A stretch of DNA of 64,000 nt from Candidatus Zixiibacteriota bacterium (GTDB taxonomy: Bacteria > Zixibacteria > MSB-5A5 > GN15 > JAAZOE01): positions 1-64,000 of the forward strand of contig DAOUTW010000010.1 of assembly GCA_030668485.1 (NCBI GenBank), written 5' to 3'. Shown here one piece after another: positions 51,254-60,868 of this stretch; position 1 is the stretch's first letter, and each line of letters starts with the position of its first letter. The notes below the pieces were generated by a model. That model saw only the letters and a list, made by a program, of their open reading frames with translations. It made no database searches and was not told the DNA's origin. Position numbers and translations under genes: made by a program.

Positions 51254-54200
51254 GTGCGTAGAATATCTCTGATCGTCCTCCTGTTATGCCTTGTTTTCTC
51301 CCTGACTGCCGCAGGAGAGGATTTATGGAAAGTTTCCGTTAATAATCAAGGCGACGCTGAAGTACTAAGAGCTACCGGTATCGAACCGATCATGATCGTC
51401 AGAGGCGGCTACCTGGTTCTGGCTGAGCCCGAATCGTCGGCTCATTTGGAAAAAGGAAGTTTGAAGGCTCGAAGGATTGCCACCGATATAGAGAGGGAAT
51501 TACTGGCGCTGGATAATCGCCGGGACAGGGTCAATATCGATCGTTTTCCGCTTCTTTATGAGGAAGACGGTTTGCGTCTTTTCCGCATTGATGCTGCCAA
51601 ATCGATGATGTCCGAAGACGGTTCTTCACTGGTGCCGCTCAAAAACGACAATATTGTCATCAGATATAAAGCACCTATGAGTCTTAATCAGGCGGCGGTT
51701 TTTCAGGCCGATGATTTGGTCGAACTGATTGACAAAGTATCGTACGATTCGGTCTATAATCACCTGCATCATCTCCAGTCATATAATGAAAGGGTGGCGG
51801 CGACTACGAGTAATCGCGCCGCTCGCGACTGGATTCAAGATGAGTTGCAGGCGTACGGTTATGGGGGAGCCTACACAAGCTCTTTCTCTGCCTATATATA
51901 TACCGGTTATAGAACCTGCTATAATGTGATTGCCTATAAAGAAGGAACAGTTTTCCCCAACCGCCAAATTGTGGTTGGGGCTCATTTTGATGCCGTTCCC
52001 GGTTCGCCCGGCGCTGATGACAATGGCACCGGGACTGTCGGCGTGCTCGAAGTTGCTCGCGCACTGGCCGATGTCGAGACTGAAATGAGTTTTGTCTTTG
52101 TCCTTTTCGATGCCGAAGAACAGGGCCTGAACGGTTCCTGGGATTATGCCGGCGATGCCGCCTCACGTGGCGACAGTATCATCTGTATGCTCAATATGGA
52201 TATGATCGGGCATTATGTTAATAACAATTATGCCGATCTCCAATATGGCCCCGAAGCGGCCTACGCTCTCTTATGGGGCGAACTGGCCGACTCGCTGGTG
52301 AATATCACTGGCTACATGGCCGGATCTGCCTCCAACTCCGATCACTACCCGTTTACGCAATACGGATACGATGTCCTTTTCGCAGCCGAACATGATTTTT
52401 CAAACGTTTATCATTCACCGCGCGACAGCACTTCCTATATTAACTTTGATTACTGTACACGGATGATTAAGGCGACCCTCGCCACTGCCTATACTATCAA
52501 CCTGTCACCCCTTCCGGTGCGGATTTCGTCTATCCGCGATGGCGGCGACGGACAGTCTTTGCAGGTCAACTGGTATGCCGATGATCCGGGCAATATCGAT
52601 CACTATCAGGTATATTTTCTCCCCGAGCCGGGCGGTATGCTTGATTCCGTAACCGTGGCCGCAGGAGAAACCAGTATTATTCTTAACGGACTGACAGAGG
52701 GTCAGGAATATCGCGTTTATGTCCATGGTTATAATGCTGCCGGCTACAGTTCGGCTGTTCGTACCGAGGTATTAGGTACGCCATACTCGCTCCCGTCAAT
52801 ACCGCATGATTATTCTGCGCTGCCCCAATACCGGGCTATCAGCCTGACCTGGAAAGGCGACAACACCGAACTCGATTTCAGTCACTATGTCTTGATCCGC
52901 GACGGGGAAGAATTACCATACATCGTGACCGATACTTTTTTTATCGATAACGATTTCTCTCTCGGCAGCGATTTTCATGATTACTTGGTTGTGGCGGCCG
53001 ATATCGAAGGCAATATCTCAGATACGTCCGGAATTGCCCCGGTTTCGATGCGGGCGGCAACGCTGGAGCCGGGCAGGATTCTGGCTGTCAATCGCTCCAA
53101 TCGTTCCAATCCCTATCTTGTCAACGAAGTAGTCACCGGTGAGTTTATGCGAGATGCCCTCGACGGATACAATTACGTTTACTTGTCTGATACGGCTTCT
53201 TCCGGCGGTGATGACACGTTATCGGTCAACCTGGTCGATATGCTCGATTATGAGGTAATGGTTCTTGGCGGCGAGGCGGCGCGGACTGACGATTTTGCCA
53301 ATTATGCCACTTTTGGCGGTATTCTCGACACAATTGGGTATTTCCTGTCAATCGGGGGCAAAGTGATCATGTTCGGCCGCTGGGGAAATCTCACAACCTC
53401 GTCTGATATTGTCGATACAATCATCTTTGGTACCAGCGGGCCCGACCACGGTTATAAATCTTATTTCCACATGAGTAAGCGTATCCAATACCTGTCGTCT
53501 TTCACCACGACCATTATTAATTCCGACATGATCGGGGCTCACAGCCAGGCAGTAGGATATCCTGATATAGTGTGGGATTCAGTCGCCACCATCGACCATT
53601 CTCTGCCGTGGGCCGAGGTCGGAGGCATTCCCTGCCCGAGTTTTGCCCTGCTGACCGGAGGCGAGTCGGAGATTTTATATACCTATAATTCTCGCAGTAA
53701 TTTTCCTTTAACCGAGGGCAAACCGGTGGCATGGCAGTATAGCGGTGAAGATTATCAATATGCCTATTTCGAGATGCCGCTTTCCTTTATGGAGCGGACA
53801 TCAGCCAAAACTGCTCTGCTGACAGCGCTTTCAGGCATGCTCTCTTCGGGACCGGCCGCTATAGGCGCTATCGAACCGGATACTCTGGACGAGTCCGCGG
53901 GGCTTCCGCCGACAACAGCTATTTATCTCGGCGATTTCATCGACGGCCATACCGCAGCGGATGTTGATCAAGGCAGTCTCCTCATCAATGGTGCCATCGT
54001 GCCGCAGTCGGTATCGGTGTTGCCGTCGCATCCGTCGTTTACCGGCGAGGTCCTTGAGGCTGTGGTGGCGACAGTCGATTTGTTGGATACCTACGGCCCG
54101 ATAATCGACACTCTCAACAAAGTTTATACCGTGCTTTGGAAATATACCGGCGAGACACCAATCTATACCGTGTTTGGACAGATAACTTTGATCGGCATGC

Positions 54201-54406
54201 CGTTTGAGCCGGGTGACGCCAACGGCGACTGGCTGGTCAACGTCGCCGATGCTGTTTATGTTATAAACTATGTTTTCAAGGGCGGTCCGGCGCCTGAACC
54301 GATCGGGGCGGGCGACGCCAATTGCGATGGCACTGTCGATGTCGGTGATGCCGTCTACCTGATCCAATATGTCTTCAATGGTGGTCCGCCGCCGGGCTGC
54401 GATTGA
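51254..54406 (+). CDS. Exported M28 metallopeptidase with shared chassis and dockerin (array member 3)
   Basis: 1050 residues from the GTG at 51254 (AAGGAGA upstream; the ATG at 51209 would sit at the promoter). Signal peptide about 1-19. Prodomain-like DLWKVSVNNQGDAEVLRATG parallels array member 1. M28 zinc ligands: VGAHFDAV, GADDNGTG, DAEEQGL, MLNMDMIGHY, VYHSPRD. Two fibronectin-III-like domains, chassis from [21 protein letters not shown] (about 606) with [28 protein letters not shown] and [10 protein letters not shown] (about 839), a beta domain IYLGDFIDGHTAADVDQGS, dockerin (985-1050). The chassis is closer to that of member 2 than of member 1, whereas the head is closer to member 1. 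Third-position changes dominate, so the copies are not recent. Confidence 0.92.
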   Translation: MRRISLIVLLLCLVFSLTAAGEDLWKVSVNNQGDAEVLRATGIEPIMIVRGGYLVLAEPESSAHLEKGSLKARRIATDIERELLALDNRRDRVNIDRFPLLYEEDGLRLFRIDAAKSMMSEDGSSLVPLKNDNIVIRYKAPMSLNQAAVFQADDLVELIDKVSYDSVYNHLHHLQSYNERVAATTSNRAARDWIQDELQAYGYGGAYTSSFSAYIYTGYRTCYNVIAYKEGTVFPNRQIVVGAHFDAVPGSPGADDNGTGTVGVLEVARALADVETEMSFVFVLFDAEEQGLNGSWDYAGDAASRGDSIICMLNMDMIGHYVNNNYADLQYGPEAAYALLWGELADSLVNITGYMAGSASNSDHYPFTQYGYDVLFAAEHDFSNVYHSPRDSTSYINFDYCTRMIKATLATAYTINLSPLPVRISSIRDGGDGQSLQVNWYADDPGNIDHYQVYFLPEPGGMLDSVTVAAGETSIILNGLTEGQEYRVYVHGYNAAGYSSAVRTEVLGTPYSLPSIPHDYSALPQYRAISLTWKGDNTELDFSHYVLIRDGEELPYIVTDTFFIDNDFSLGSDFHDYLVVAADIEGNISDTSGIAPVSMRAATLEPGRILAVNRSNRSNPYLVNEVVTGEFMRDALDGYNYVYLSDTASSGGDDTLSVNLVDMLDYEVMVLGGEAARTDDFANYATFGGILDTIGYFLSIGGKVIMFGRWGNLTTSSDIVDTIIFGTSGPDHGYKSYFHMSKRIQYLSSFTTTIINSDMIGAHSQAVGYPDIVWDSVATIDHSLPWAEVGGIPCPSFALLTGGESEILYTYNSRSNFPLTEGKPVAWQYSGEDYQYAYFEMPLSFMERTSAKTALLTALSGMLSSGPAAIGAIEPDTLDESAGLPPTTAIYLGDFIDGHTAADVDQGSLLINGAIVPQSVSVLPSHPSFTGEVLEAVVATVDLLDTYGPIIDTLNKVYTVLWKYTGETPIYTVFGQITLIGMPFEPGDANGDWLVNVADAVYVINYVFKGGPAPEPIGAGDANCDGTVDVGDAVYLIQYVFNGGPPPGCD

Positions 54407-54434
54407 TCGGTTATTTCCCGATAGAGTAAATATA

Positions 54435-54466
54435 AGGACCGGCCCACGAAGCCGGTCCTTTTTTTT
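54435..54466 (+). terminator. Intrinsic terminator
   Basis: AGGACCGGC-7-base loop-GCCGGTCCT and eight T; closes the protease array. Confidence 0.93.
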
Positions 54467-54556
54467 GGTAGATTTTTTAACGGTTTCGCTTGCTGTCAAC
54501 CCGGCGACCCCTTAATATATATGAAACTTTAAACTGATTATCATATAACCTTATCT

Positions 54557-56080
54557 GTGGCGGTGTCGATGCTGAAACAGATATTATTGGCAGTTGTTGT
54601 CATTTTCGTCATCCTCCTGTTGCTGGAGGGGGGCGCGCTACTTGTCGAATCGGCGTCTTTCTCGACTCCCTCAACCGAGACCCGACGGCCGGGGTGGCAA
54701 ACCGAATTTTTCGGTTCCCTATTTGACTGGCATGAACCCGATCCGGAACTTCTCTGGCGCTTCCGAGCCGGTCTGACAAATCCTCTGATCACCACCAATT
54801 CCGAACATCTTCTCGGCCCGGAGATTTCACGGGATAAACCAAAAAGCAGCTACCGCGTGCTTATCTTGGGCGATTCCTCTCCGGTAGGATTTGGCCTGAA
54901 ATCAAGGCGGCAAACCTTCGGCGAAATTCTGCAATTCCTTCTCAACGAAAATTACAAGTCTCATAAACAAGTCGAAGTCGTCAATGCGGCCGTTTCCGGC
55001 TATTCCAGTGAGCAGATACGATGTTTCCTGAAAATGCAAGGATGGGATTATGACCCCGATTTGATCGTGCTGTATTGTGGCAATAATGATGCCTCGATTT
55101 CAGGCGAATTTTCCGATCACGATCTGCTGAAGGGGCAAAAACTGAAATCTCTACGATCACTTTTTTCCCACCTGGCCATTTATCGCGTGATGCGAGCCAT
55201 AATCAGGCCTCAGCCGGAATCCTGCGGCGGCAATCTCTCTCGACTTAAGGTTAGAGTTACGCCGGAACAATATGGAGCCAATTTGACCTCGATTGTCGAC
55301 CAATGCCGGGATCATAACTGTCCGGTAATCATCTTAAAACCACCGGTTCCATATCTCTGGCCCGCCGGGCTACAGTTCAAGCCGTTCCTTCGACTGACCG
55401 GCAAAGACGGCCGGATTCTCCTCCCGGAGGAAATGGTCGAATTTCTTGGGAGAGATATTGTCTATTGCATCGATACTGTTCATATGCGGAAGCTTTACGG
55501 GGAGACCGATATATTTACCCGCAAAGTTTATAACTCAGGCATGTGCGACACGATTTCGACCGATTCAGCCATAAACTGGTACCGTTCGAGATTGGCTTGT
55601 GAACCGGACAATCCGATCTGGCCCAATAACCTCGGAGCCACTTGGTGGAAAATGGGAAAATTTCGCGAGGCTGACAGCGCCCTCCATATCGCGCTTGAAC
55701 TTTTCTGTAGTAAGAATGGAGATAATTTATCTCCGGCCGTCGCCGCGTGTGTCTCTCCCATTCTGTATAATATCGGGATTAACAAAATGTGCATGGATTC
55801 CGCTCAGCGAATATCAAATATAGATACCGGCTCGGAAGCATACCTATATCTCGACTCGGCCTTGCAAGCCGACTATTTTTCACTTCGAATTAAGCGCTCG
55901 TACTGTAATGAACTCGACAAACTTAAGACCGCATCCGGCGTCATGGTCATCGATTTACCGGAGTTATTTCGCAAACATGGAGGCGAAGGGCTCTTTATAG
56001 ATCATTGCCACCCGACCGTGGATGGGCATCTCATTATCGCCGAAGCAGTTTACGATTCAATCAAAAATCGCCGCTGGTGA
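54557..56080 (+). CDS. Membrane-anchored SGNH/GDSL-like hydrolase
   Basis: 507 residues from the GTG at 54557; an ATG at 54569 is the alternative and neither has a clear ribosome site. One N-terminal membrane anchor (about 5-28). SGNH blocks are LILGDSSPVGFGL (Ser nucleophile in block I, about 97-109), NAAVSGYSSEQ (Gly block II), YCGNNDASI (Asn block III, about 172-180) and DHCHPTVDGH (Asp/His block V, about 483-492). A TPR-like stretch (about 340-400, WPNNLGATWWKMGKFREADSALH) is inserted before the last block. Family members are O-acyl esterases or transferases acting on polysaccharides or lipids. It stands alone after the protease array. Confidence 0.83.
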   Translation: MAVSMLKQILLAVVVIFVILLLLEGGALLVESASFSTPSTETRRPGWQTEFFGSLFDWHEPDPELLWRFRAGLTNPLITTNSEHLLGPEISRDKPKSSYRVLILGDSSPVGFGLKSRRQTFGEILQFLLNENYKSHKQVEVVNAAVSGYSSEQIRCFLKMQGWDYDPDLIVLYCGNNDASISGEFSDHDLLKGQKLKSLRSLFSHLAIYRVMRAIIRPQPESCGGNLSRLKVRVTPEQYGANLTSIVDQCRDHNCPVIILKPPVPYLWPAGLQFKPFLRLTGKDGRILLPEEMVEFLGRDIVYCIDTVHMRKLYGETDIFTRKVYNSGMCDTISTDSAINWYRSRLACEPDNPIWPNNLGATWWKMGKFREADSALHIALELFCSKNGDNLSPAVAACVSPILYNIGINKMCMDSAQRISNIDTGSEAYLYLDSALQADYFSLRIKRSYCNELDKLKTASGVMVIDLPELFRKHGGEGLFIDHCHPTVDGHLIIAEAVYDSIKNRRW

Positions 56081-56175
56081 TGCGCCGGTAACGGTAATTG
56101 TGCGAAATGCCAATCGGCTAATGCATCAATAGGACTAATATGGCGTAAATAATAATTAATTTTTTGCCCCGGCTC

Positions 56176-56203
56176 TTGACATCGGCCAAAATTGTGATAT
56201 TTT
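56176..56203 (+). promoter_or_regulatory. Predicted promoter TTGACA-16-TATTTT
   Basis: Upstream of the broken dockerin gene at 56377; a relic promoter if that gene is dead. The 296-base gap 56081-56376 shows nothing else. Confidence 0.5.
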
Positions 56204-56376
56204 TGGCAAGCTTTGGACGCCCGCCGCCGCCATACGTTAGGGAAGACATGTTGTGAAGGTGCCCAGAGATACATTTCTTGCGGATAACCCCTAAAATCAA
56301 CAGTCTGCCTTATACACCAAGGATTTGGAACAACGTGATATGACATCGCGGAATGACAACGGAAAGGTGCGGATTG

Positions 56377-56995
56377 ATGAAACGTCTGCTGGTTCTTACT
56401 TTACTTCTTGCGACTGCAATTGGGGCGGGGGACAAAACACCTTACAAATTTGTATTCGGGGGCAACAGTTATACCGGGCCGGAAAACGCCTCGATCACCT
56501 GGCTGGCCGAACGGTATGACTGCGCTATTGCCGGTCTTTCCGACTGGCCGGGGATGTTTGACAGCATCTCGGATACTGCTGATGCGATGGGCAAGGTCTT
56601 CCGGGCCGGGCCGTACGCTTCATCGCAGGAGATCAATCTCTACGACCGCTTCGATCCCGGCAAACAGTACAATGAACGGTTAAGCAGCAGCGCCCTCAAT
56701 GCTGCCGGATGACTGTGGCTTCGATGCCATTGTCGTATATGCTGTGGATAAAGAAGGCCATCGGCTGTACCTCCCGAATGCGCTTGAGATTCCGGTATCC
56801 GCCATGCTTATCGATGTCGGGGATGCGGTACGCCTAATCAGTTACATATTTTTCAATGGTTTGCCCCCTGATGTATTTTCCGCGGGAGATGCTAATTGCG
56901 ACGGCCTGATCAATCTGGGAGATCCGATTTACATTATCAATCATATCTTCCGCTACGGTCCGCCGATTTGTTGTCTTCCCGATCCGGGATTGTAG
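56377..56995 (+). pseudogene. Broken exported dockerin protein gene
   Basis: From ATG 56377 the chain has a signal peptide (MKRLLVLTLLLATAIGAGDK) and KFVFGGNSYTGPENASITWL, then stops at 56710-56712. The reading continues in another frame (56699-56995) with DDCGFDAIVVYAVDKEGHRL and a dockerin that has lost the first calcium loop (only VGDAVRLISYIFFNG remains) but keeps the second (GDANCDGLINLGDPIYIIN). Both a frameshift and at least one large deletion are needed to derive it from a normal gene of the type seen around it. The N-terminal domain is unknown to me. Confidence 0.8.
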
Positions 56996-57173
56996 AGGAT
57001 AGCTCCCGGTTTTAGTAATATTCCCTTTAATATCAGGTATGAGGACTGCCGATCAGGGCAGTCTTCATACTAATCCGCTACCGCGAGGTGCGTCGGATAA
57101 TGTCTCTTGCATTGTGGAGGCGGATATTATATACATTAGATATAGCACCGATTTTAACGGGATAATAAATGCC

Positions 57174-57728
57174 ATGAAAATTTATACCAAAACCGGCGAC
57201 AAGGGTGAGACAGGATTGTTCGGCGGCGACCGGATTGCCAAAAACAGCGCCAGAATCAGCGCTTACGGAACTGTCGATGAGTGCAATGCCCTTTTGGGAA
57301 TAGTCCGGACCTTCGATATCGACGACGAACTGGACGATATACTGATAAAGATTCAAAACCAGCTATTCGTTCTCGGTTCTGATCTGGCCACTCCCGGCGA
57401 CAGGGAACCGTCAATCCCTCGCATCGGCAGCGATGATGTTAAACAACTTGAGGAATGGATCGATCACCTGGAAGCTTCATTGCCGAAGCTGAAACAATTC
57501 ATCCTGCCGGGGGGCAGCCAGAGTAGTTCCTTTCTGCATTTGGCCCGAACGGTTTGTCGTCGAGCGGAGCGCTGGGCGGTTGCTCTTCTTCGAGATGAGC
57601 CGATCAACATCCAGGCCGCGATCTATCTTAATCGGCTTTCTGATTTTTTATTTGTGGCGGCCCGATCAGCTAACCTGAAAAGCGGCCATTCCGACCATTT
57701 TTGGAATACTCCCGGCGAGAAGAAATAA
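57174..57728 (+). CDS. Cob(I)alamin adenosyltransferase, PduO type
   Basis: 184 residues from the ATG at 57174. It begins MKIYTKTGDKGETGLFGGDRI, the ATP-binding start of the PduO/MMAB family, so the longer frame upstream is not used. Other marks are SAYGTVDECNALLG (about 29-42), IQNQLFVLGSDLATP (about 60-75), FILPGGS (about 107-113), ARTVCRRAERW (about 122-132) and the final YLNRLSDFLFVAARSAN. It makes adenosylcobalamin from cob(I)alamin and ATP in the cytoplasm. No cobalamin-dependent mutase or cobalamin biosynthesis gene is in the window, so it is an orphan here. Confidence 0.93.
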   Translation: MKIYTKTGDKGETGLFGGDRIAKNSARISAYGTVDECNALLGIVRTFDIDDELDDILIKIQNQLFVLGSDLATPGDREPSIPRIGSDDVKQLEEWIDHLEASLPKLKQFILPGGSQSSSFLHLARTVCRRAERWAVALLRDEPINIQAAIYLNRLSDFLFVAARSANLKSGHSDHFWNTPGEKK

Positions 57729-57988
57729 TAATAGATCCATCTATCTGTGATCAATCAATTCTAACCTGGCCGCCAACGACGGCCTTAAAAATATTATGGG
57801 TATATCGGGAGTGCATTCTGAAATTGACCCTGAAAGGAGTTGTGAAATCGGAGAAATCTTCATATATTTTTATCCGGATGACGAAACTCCGTAGAATATC
57901 GGTATCGTTCCGCCACCCCGTTATTTTGAAGGTCTCAAGAATACGCGCGGAGTACGGGCGCTTTATTTGATCGAGAGGTTTTGATTTT

Positions 57989-59095
57989 ATGCTGAGTAAG
58001 AAGGCAATACAATATCTTGTTCTGGTGGTTATGGTCGCAGGGCTCCTGCTGACTTCGGTTTCGGCGGACGAAGACAATCCGGTCGTAAAACCGACCGAAA
58101 CCGGCGCCACAACTCCGGATGTGAATCTGTCCCAGGGCGACAACGCCGAGGGCAGGCCGGCTATTTACTTCCCAGAAGAAATCCATAATTTCGGCGATGT
58201 CTCGCAGGCGACTACCCTGGTTCATACTTTTATAGTGATGAATAAAGGCGATGCTCCCCTGAAGTTGATAAGCGCCAGGGCGTCGTGAGGCTGCACCGCC
58301 GTCGTTCTGACGAAGGCGGATATTCCCCCGGGCGGGGAAGGCGAAATTAAGGTTTCTTTAAAAACCGGACGCAAGCGAGGTAATATAAACAAGGGGATCC
58401 GCGTCACTTCCAATGATCCCAAAAATAAAACAAAAACGATTCGGGTTAAAGCTAAGATCAACGCCGATAGCGGGGATGAGGACTTCAGTCTCAATATGGA
58501 CAATGTCCGGCGGAATGCCCAGGTTATCAAGGACGTCTATATTCCGATTGACAAAATGACCACCTACGATGTATCCGAAATCGTATCATCCTCAAAATTC
58601 ATTACCGTCAAACAGGTCTTCCCCGATGATTCTGCCGCAGTGCGAGACAGCTTGCATTTCCAGATTTTGATCGGACCGGGACTTGATGTCGGGCTTATGA
58701 GCGAAACAGTGGTTATCCATTTCGAGGATAACAAGAAAGCGCGAGCCAACTACTTTCTGTATGGAATCGTCGTGGACGATATCGAGGTCGCACCGCTGAG
58801 ATTGAGTTATGTCGTCTCCGGAACTGCTATCGATATACCGAACAGTACCAGGAAACTGACCTTGACCAATTATCTTAAGGAAATGTCGCTGGAGATAATA
58901 GATGTCCTGACTCCCGGGAAAAATCTGGATTTCACCATCACGGAGACAAAAAAAGGCGAAGAGTACCAGATTATGGCGGTGGCAAATGATAAAATGCTGG
59001 CGGTTGATTCCACTCTGGAAAGCAAAATTATTATAACAACCAATAATCCGGAAATGCGTCAGATTAAGGTCCCGTTCCGTGTGGTCAGGAGATAA
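57989..59095 (+). CDS. DUF1573-family exported protein with in-frame TGA, probable selenocysteine (U100)
   Basis: 369 codons from ATG 57989 (GAGAGG upstream) to TAA 59095, read through TGA at 58286-58288. Signal peptide about 1-26. The DUF1573 domain (about 50-165) reads YFPEEIHNFGDVSQ, NKGDAPLKLISARAS, then the TGA, then GCTAVVLTKADIPPGGEGEI and KVSLKTGRKRGNINKGIRVTSND. In this family the turn is SCGCT; here the TGA stands exactly where the first Cys belongs, giving S-U-G-C-T. The frame after the TGA is open for 268 codons with normal sequence and a second beta domain. A hairpin directly downstream fits a bacterial SECIS. Alternatives are a fresh nonsense mutation or sequencing error. The Sec-Gly-Cys motif would be a redox site outside the cytoplasm. 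Confidence 0.8.
58286..58319 (+). promoter_or_regulatory. SECIS-like hairpin after the in-frame TGA
   Basis: CCGCC (58296-58300) pairs with GGCGG (58315-58319); inside, GTC (58301-58303) pairs with GAC (58309-58311) around the loop GTTCT, with GAA bulged out. The loop begins 15 bases after the TGA and its first base is G, as bacterial SECIS loops prefer. A second hairpin TTCCCC-CGGGC-GGGGAA lies at 58323-58339. Confidence 0.5.
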
Positions 59096-59224
59096 TCAAA
59101 CGGGATAAGAAGCGGGCACTTAGGAAAAATAAAAGTTTGCTATAAAGCATGCCGTAAGGCCCGGAGTGGACCTTACGAGGGAAATCACAATATTGGAATA
59201 TGTATTACTCTATCTGAATTGTAT

Positions 59225-59740
59225 ATGAATATTTTGTTTCTTTGTACCGGTAATTCCTGTCGCAGCCAGATGGCGGAAGGCTGGACCAGGCATTTACAGA
59301 GTCCTGCCATTCAGCCTTATTCAGCCGGTATCGACCCAAAAACCTTGGACCGGCGTGCGGTGATCGTTATGGCGGAAGCCGGAATCGATATTTCCAGGCA
59401 CCATTCCAAGCATGTAAGAGATTTATCGGGAATAACTTTCGATTATGTAATTACCGTGTGCGGTCACGCCGATGAGAATTGCCCGGTTTTTCCCGATGAG
59501 ACTACCGTTGTTCACGTTGGTTTCGATGATCCGCCCCGCCTGGCCGAGGGAGCCGGAACGGAGGAGGAGGCATTGGATCATTACCGCCGAGTGCGGGATG
59601 AGATAAAGGCGTTTGTCCAAACCTTACCCGAGAGTTGGGTAAGAAAGAGTTGGGTAAGAGAGAGGAATCGTAAAAGATGTCGGCAGAAGCCTGTATTACC
59701 AAGAAACCGAAAGGACTCGGTTCGTTCGAGAGATATTTGA
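59225..59740 (+). CDS. arsC: Arsenate reductase, low-molecular-weight phosphatase type
   Basis: 171 residues from the ATG at 59225 (a TTG 6 bases upstream is possible). P-loop [12 protein letters not shown] (Cys8, Arg14) and the redox Cys pair [13 protein letters not shown] identify the thioredoxin-linked ArsC class; [13 protein letters not shown] is the usual Asp-Pro loop. It reduces arsenate to arsenite in the cytoplasm. The last 35 residues go beyond the normal family end, are very basic and overlap the acr3 gene by 64 bases; two copies of a 15-base unit (AGTTGGGTAAGAAAG / AGTTGGGTAAGAGAG) sit where the family normally ends. With acr3 it forms an arsenic resistance pair; no arsR regulator is visible. 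Confidence 0.92.
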   Translation: MNILFLCTGNSCRSQMAEGWTRHLQSPAIQPYSAGIDPKTLDRRAVIVMAEAGIDISRHHSKHVRDLSGITFDYVITVCGHADENCPVFPDETTVVHVGFDDPPRLAEGAGTEEEALDHYRRVRDEIKAFVQTLPESWVRKSWVRERNRKRCRQKPVLPRNRKDSVRSRDI

Positions 59741-60861
59741 CTGTCTGGGTTCTCCTTTGTATCGCCGCCGGAATACTTTTGGGCAAATTTGCTCCAGGAG
59801 TGGCAAAACTCCTCGACGGCATGGCTATTTATATCAATAATGCTCCCGTGGTTTCGATTCCGATCGCTGTCTGCCTCTTTTTTATGATGTATCCGATCAT
59901 GGTCAAAATCGATTTTGGCGAAGTGCTAAAAGCCGGGAAAAACGCCAAACCGGTCGGCCTGACACTTTTTGTAAACTGGCTGATCAAACCATTTACCATG
60001 TTTGCCATCGCCTATTTTTTCCTGGGAACGGTTTTCCAACACCTGATCGGACCCGATGCGGTTGATTTAATAAAAATGCCCTTCGGACTCGATCTGCCGC
60101 TTGGCGCCGTCCATGGCGAAGGTACTGTGGTTGATGTCAACGGCGTCAAAATGCTCCAGGTGCCGCTCTGGCGCAGCTATCTGGCGGGATGTATCCTGCT
60201 CGGAATCGCGCCATGCACGGCGATGGTTCTGGTATGGGGATTCCTGGCTCGCGGCAACGATGGTCATACGCTGGTGATGGTCGCCATCAACTCGCTAGCC
60301 ATGTTTTTTCTTTATGGCCCGCTGGGAGGATTTCTTCTCGGAATCGGCCGTTTGCCGGTGCCGTGGCAGGCGCTTCTTTTGTCAATTGGAATTTATGTCG
60401 CTCTGCCGCTGGTGGCAGGATACTTATCACGCCGCGGGATTGTCGCTGCCAAAGGTAAAGCCTGGTTTGAAACAAGGTTCCTGCCTTTTCTGACTCCGAT
60501 TACCATTGTCGCCTTGCTGATCACCCTGATTCTTTTGTTCTCCTTTAAGGGGGAAGTGATATTGGGTAATCCTCTGACAATCCTCTGGATCGCGGTGCCG
60601 TTGTTTATCCAGACAGTGCTTATTTTTGCATTGACCTATATTCTGGCGCGCGTCATGCGCCTTTCGTACCGTGACGCTGCGCCATCTGCAATGATCGGCG
60701 CTTCCAATCATTTTGAAGTCGCGATTGCAACGGCAGTCATGCTTTTTGGATTATCTTCCGGTGCCTCATTGGCTACCGTGGTCGGCGTGTTGATAGAAGT
60801 GCCGGTAATGCTAATGCTGGTCAAAATCTGTCTGCGAACTCAAAATCACTTTGCCAAATGA
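59677..60861 (+). CDS. acr3: Arsenite efflux permease ACR3
   Basis: 394 residues, ten membrane segments, full family length. Marks of ACR3 are the early [19 protein letters not shown], the third segment region with [33 protein letters not shown] (the Cys thought to bind arsenite, about residue 180) and [18 protein letters not shown] (about 344-361). It exports arsenite made by ArsC, driven by the proton gradient. It starts inside arsC (overlap of 64 bases), so translation should be coupled. Confidence 0.95.
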   Translation: MSAEACITKKPKGLGSFERYLTVWVLLCIAAGILLGKFAPGVAKLLDGMAIYINNAPVVSIPIAVCLFFMMYPIMVKIDFGEVLKAGKNAKPVGLTLFVNWLIKPFTMFAIAYFFLGTVFQHLIGPDAVDLIKMPFGLDLPLGAVHGEGTVVDVNGVKMLQVPLWRSYLAGCILLGIAPCTAMVLVWGFLARGNDGHTLVMVAINSLAMFFLYGPLGGFLLGIGRLPVPWQALLLSIGIYVALPLVAGYLSRRGIVAAKGKAWFETRFLPFLTPITIVALLITLILLFSFKGEVILGNPLTILWIAVPLFIQTVLIFALTYILARVMRLSYRDAAPSAMIGASNHFEVAIATAVMLFGLSSGASLATVVGVLIEVPVMLMLVKICLRTQNHFAK

Positions 60862-60868
60862 TATAAAA

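Noticed and set aside
58286-58288. Reading the TGA as the true stop, giving two separate genes
   Set aside because: The second part would begin in the middle of the DUF1573 fold at an internal ATG without ribosome site, so one gene read through TGA (or a pseudogene) fits better.
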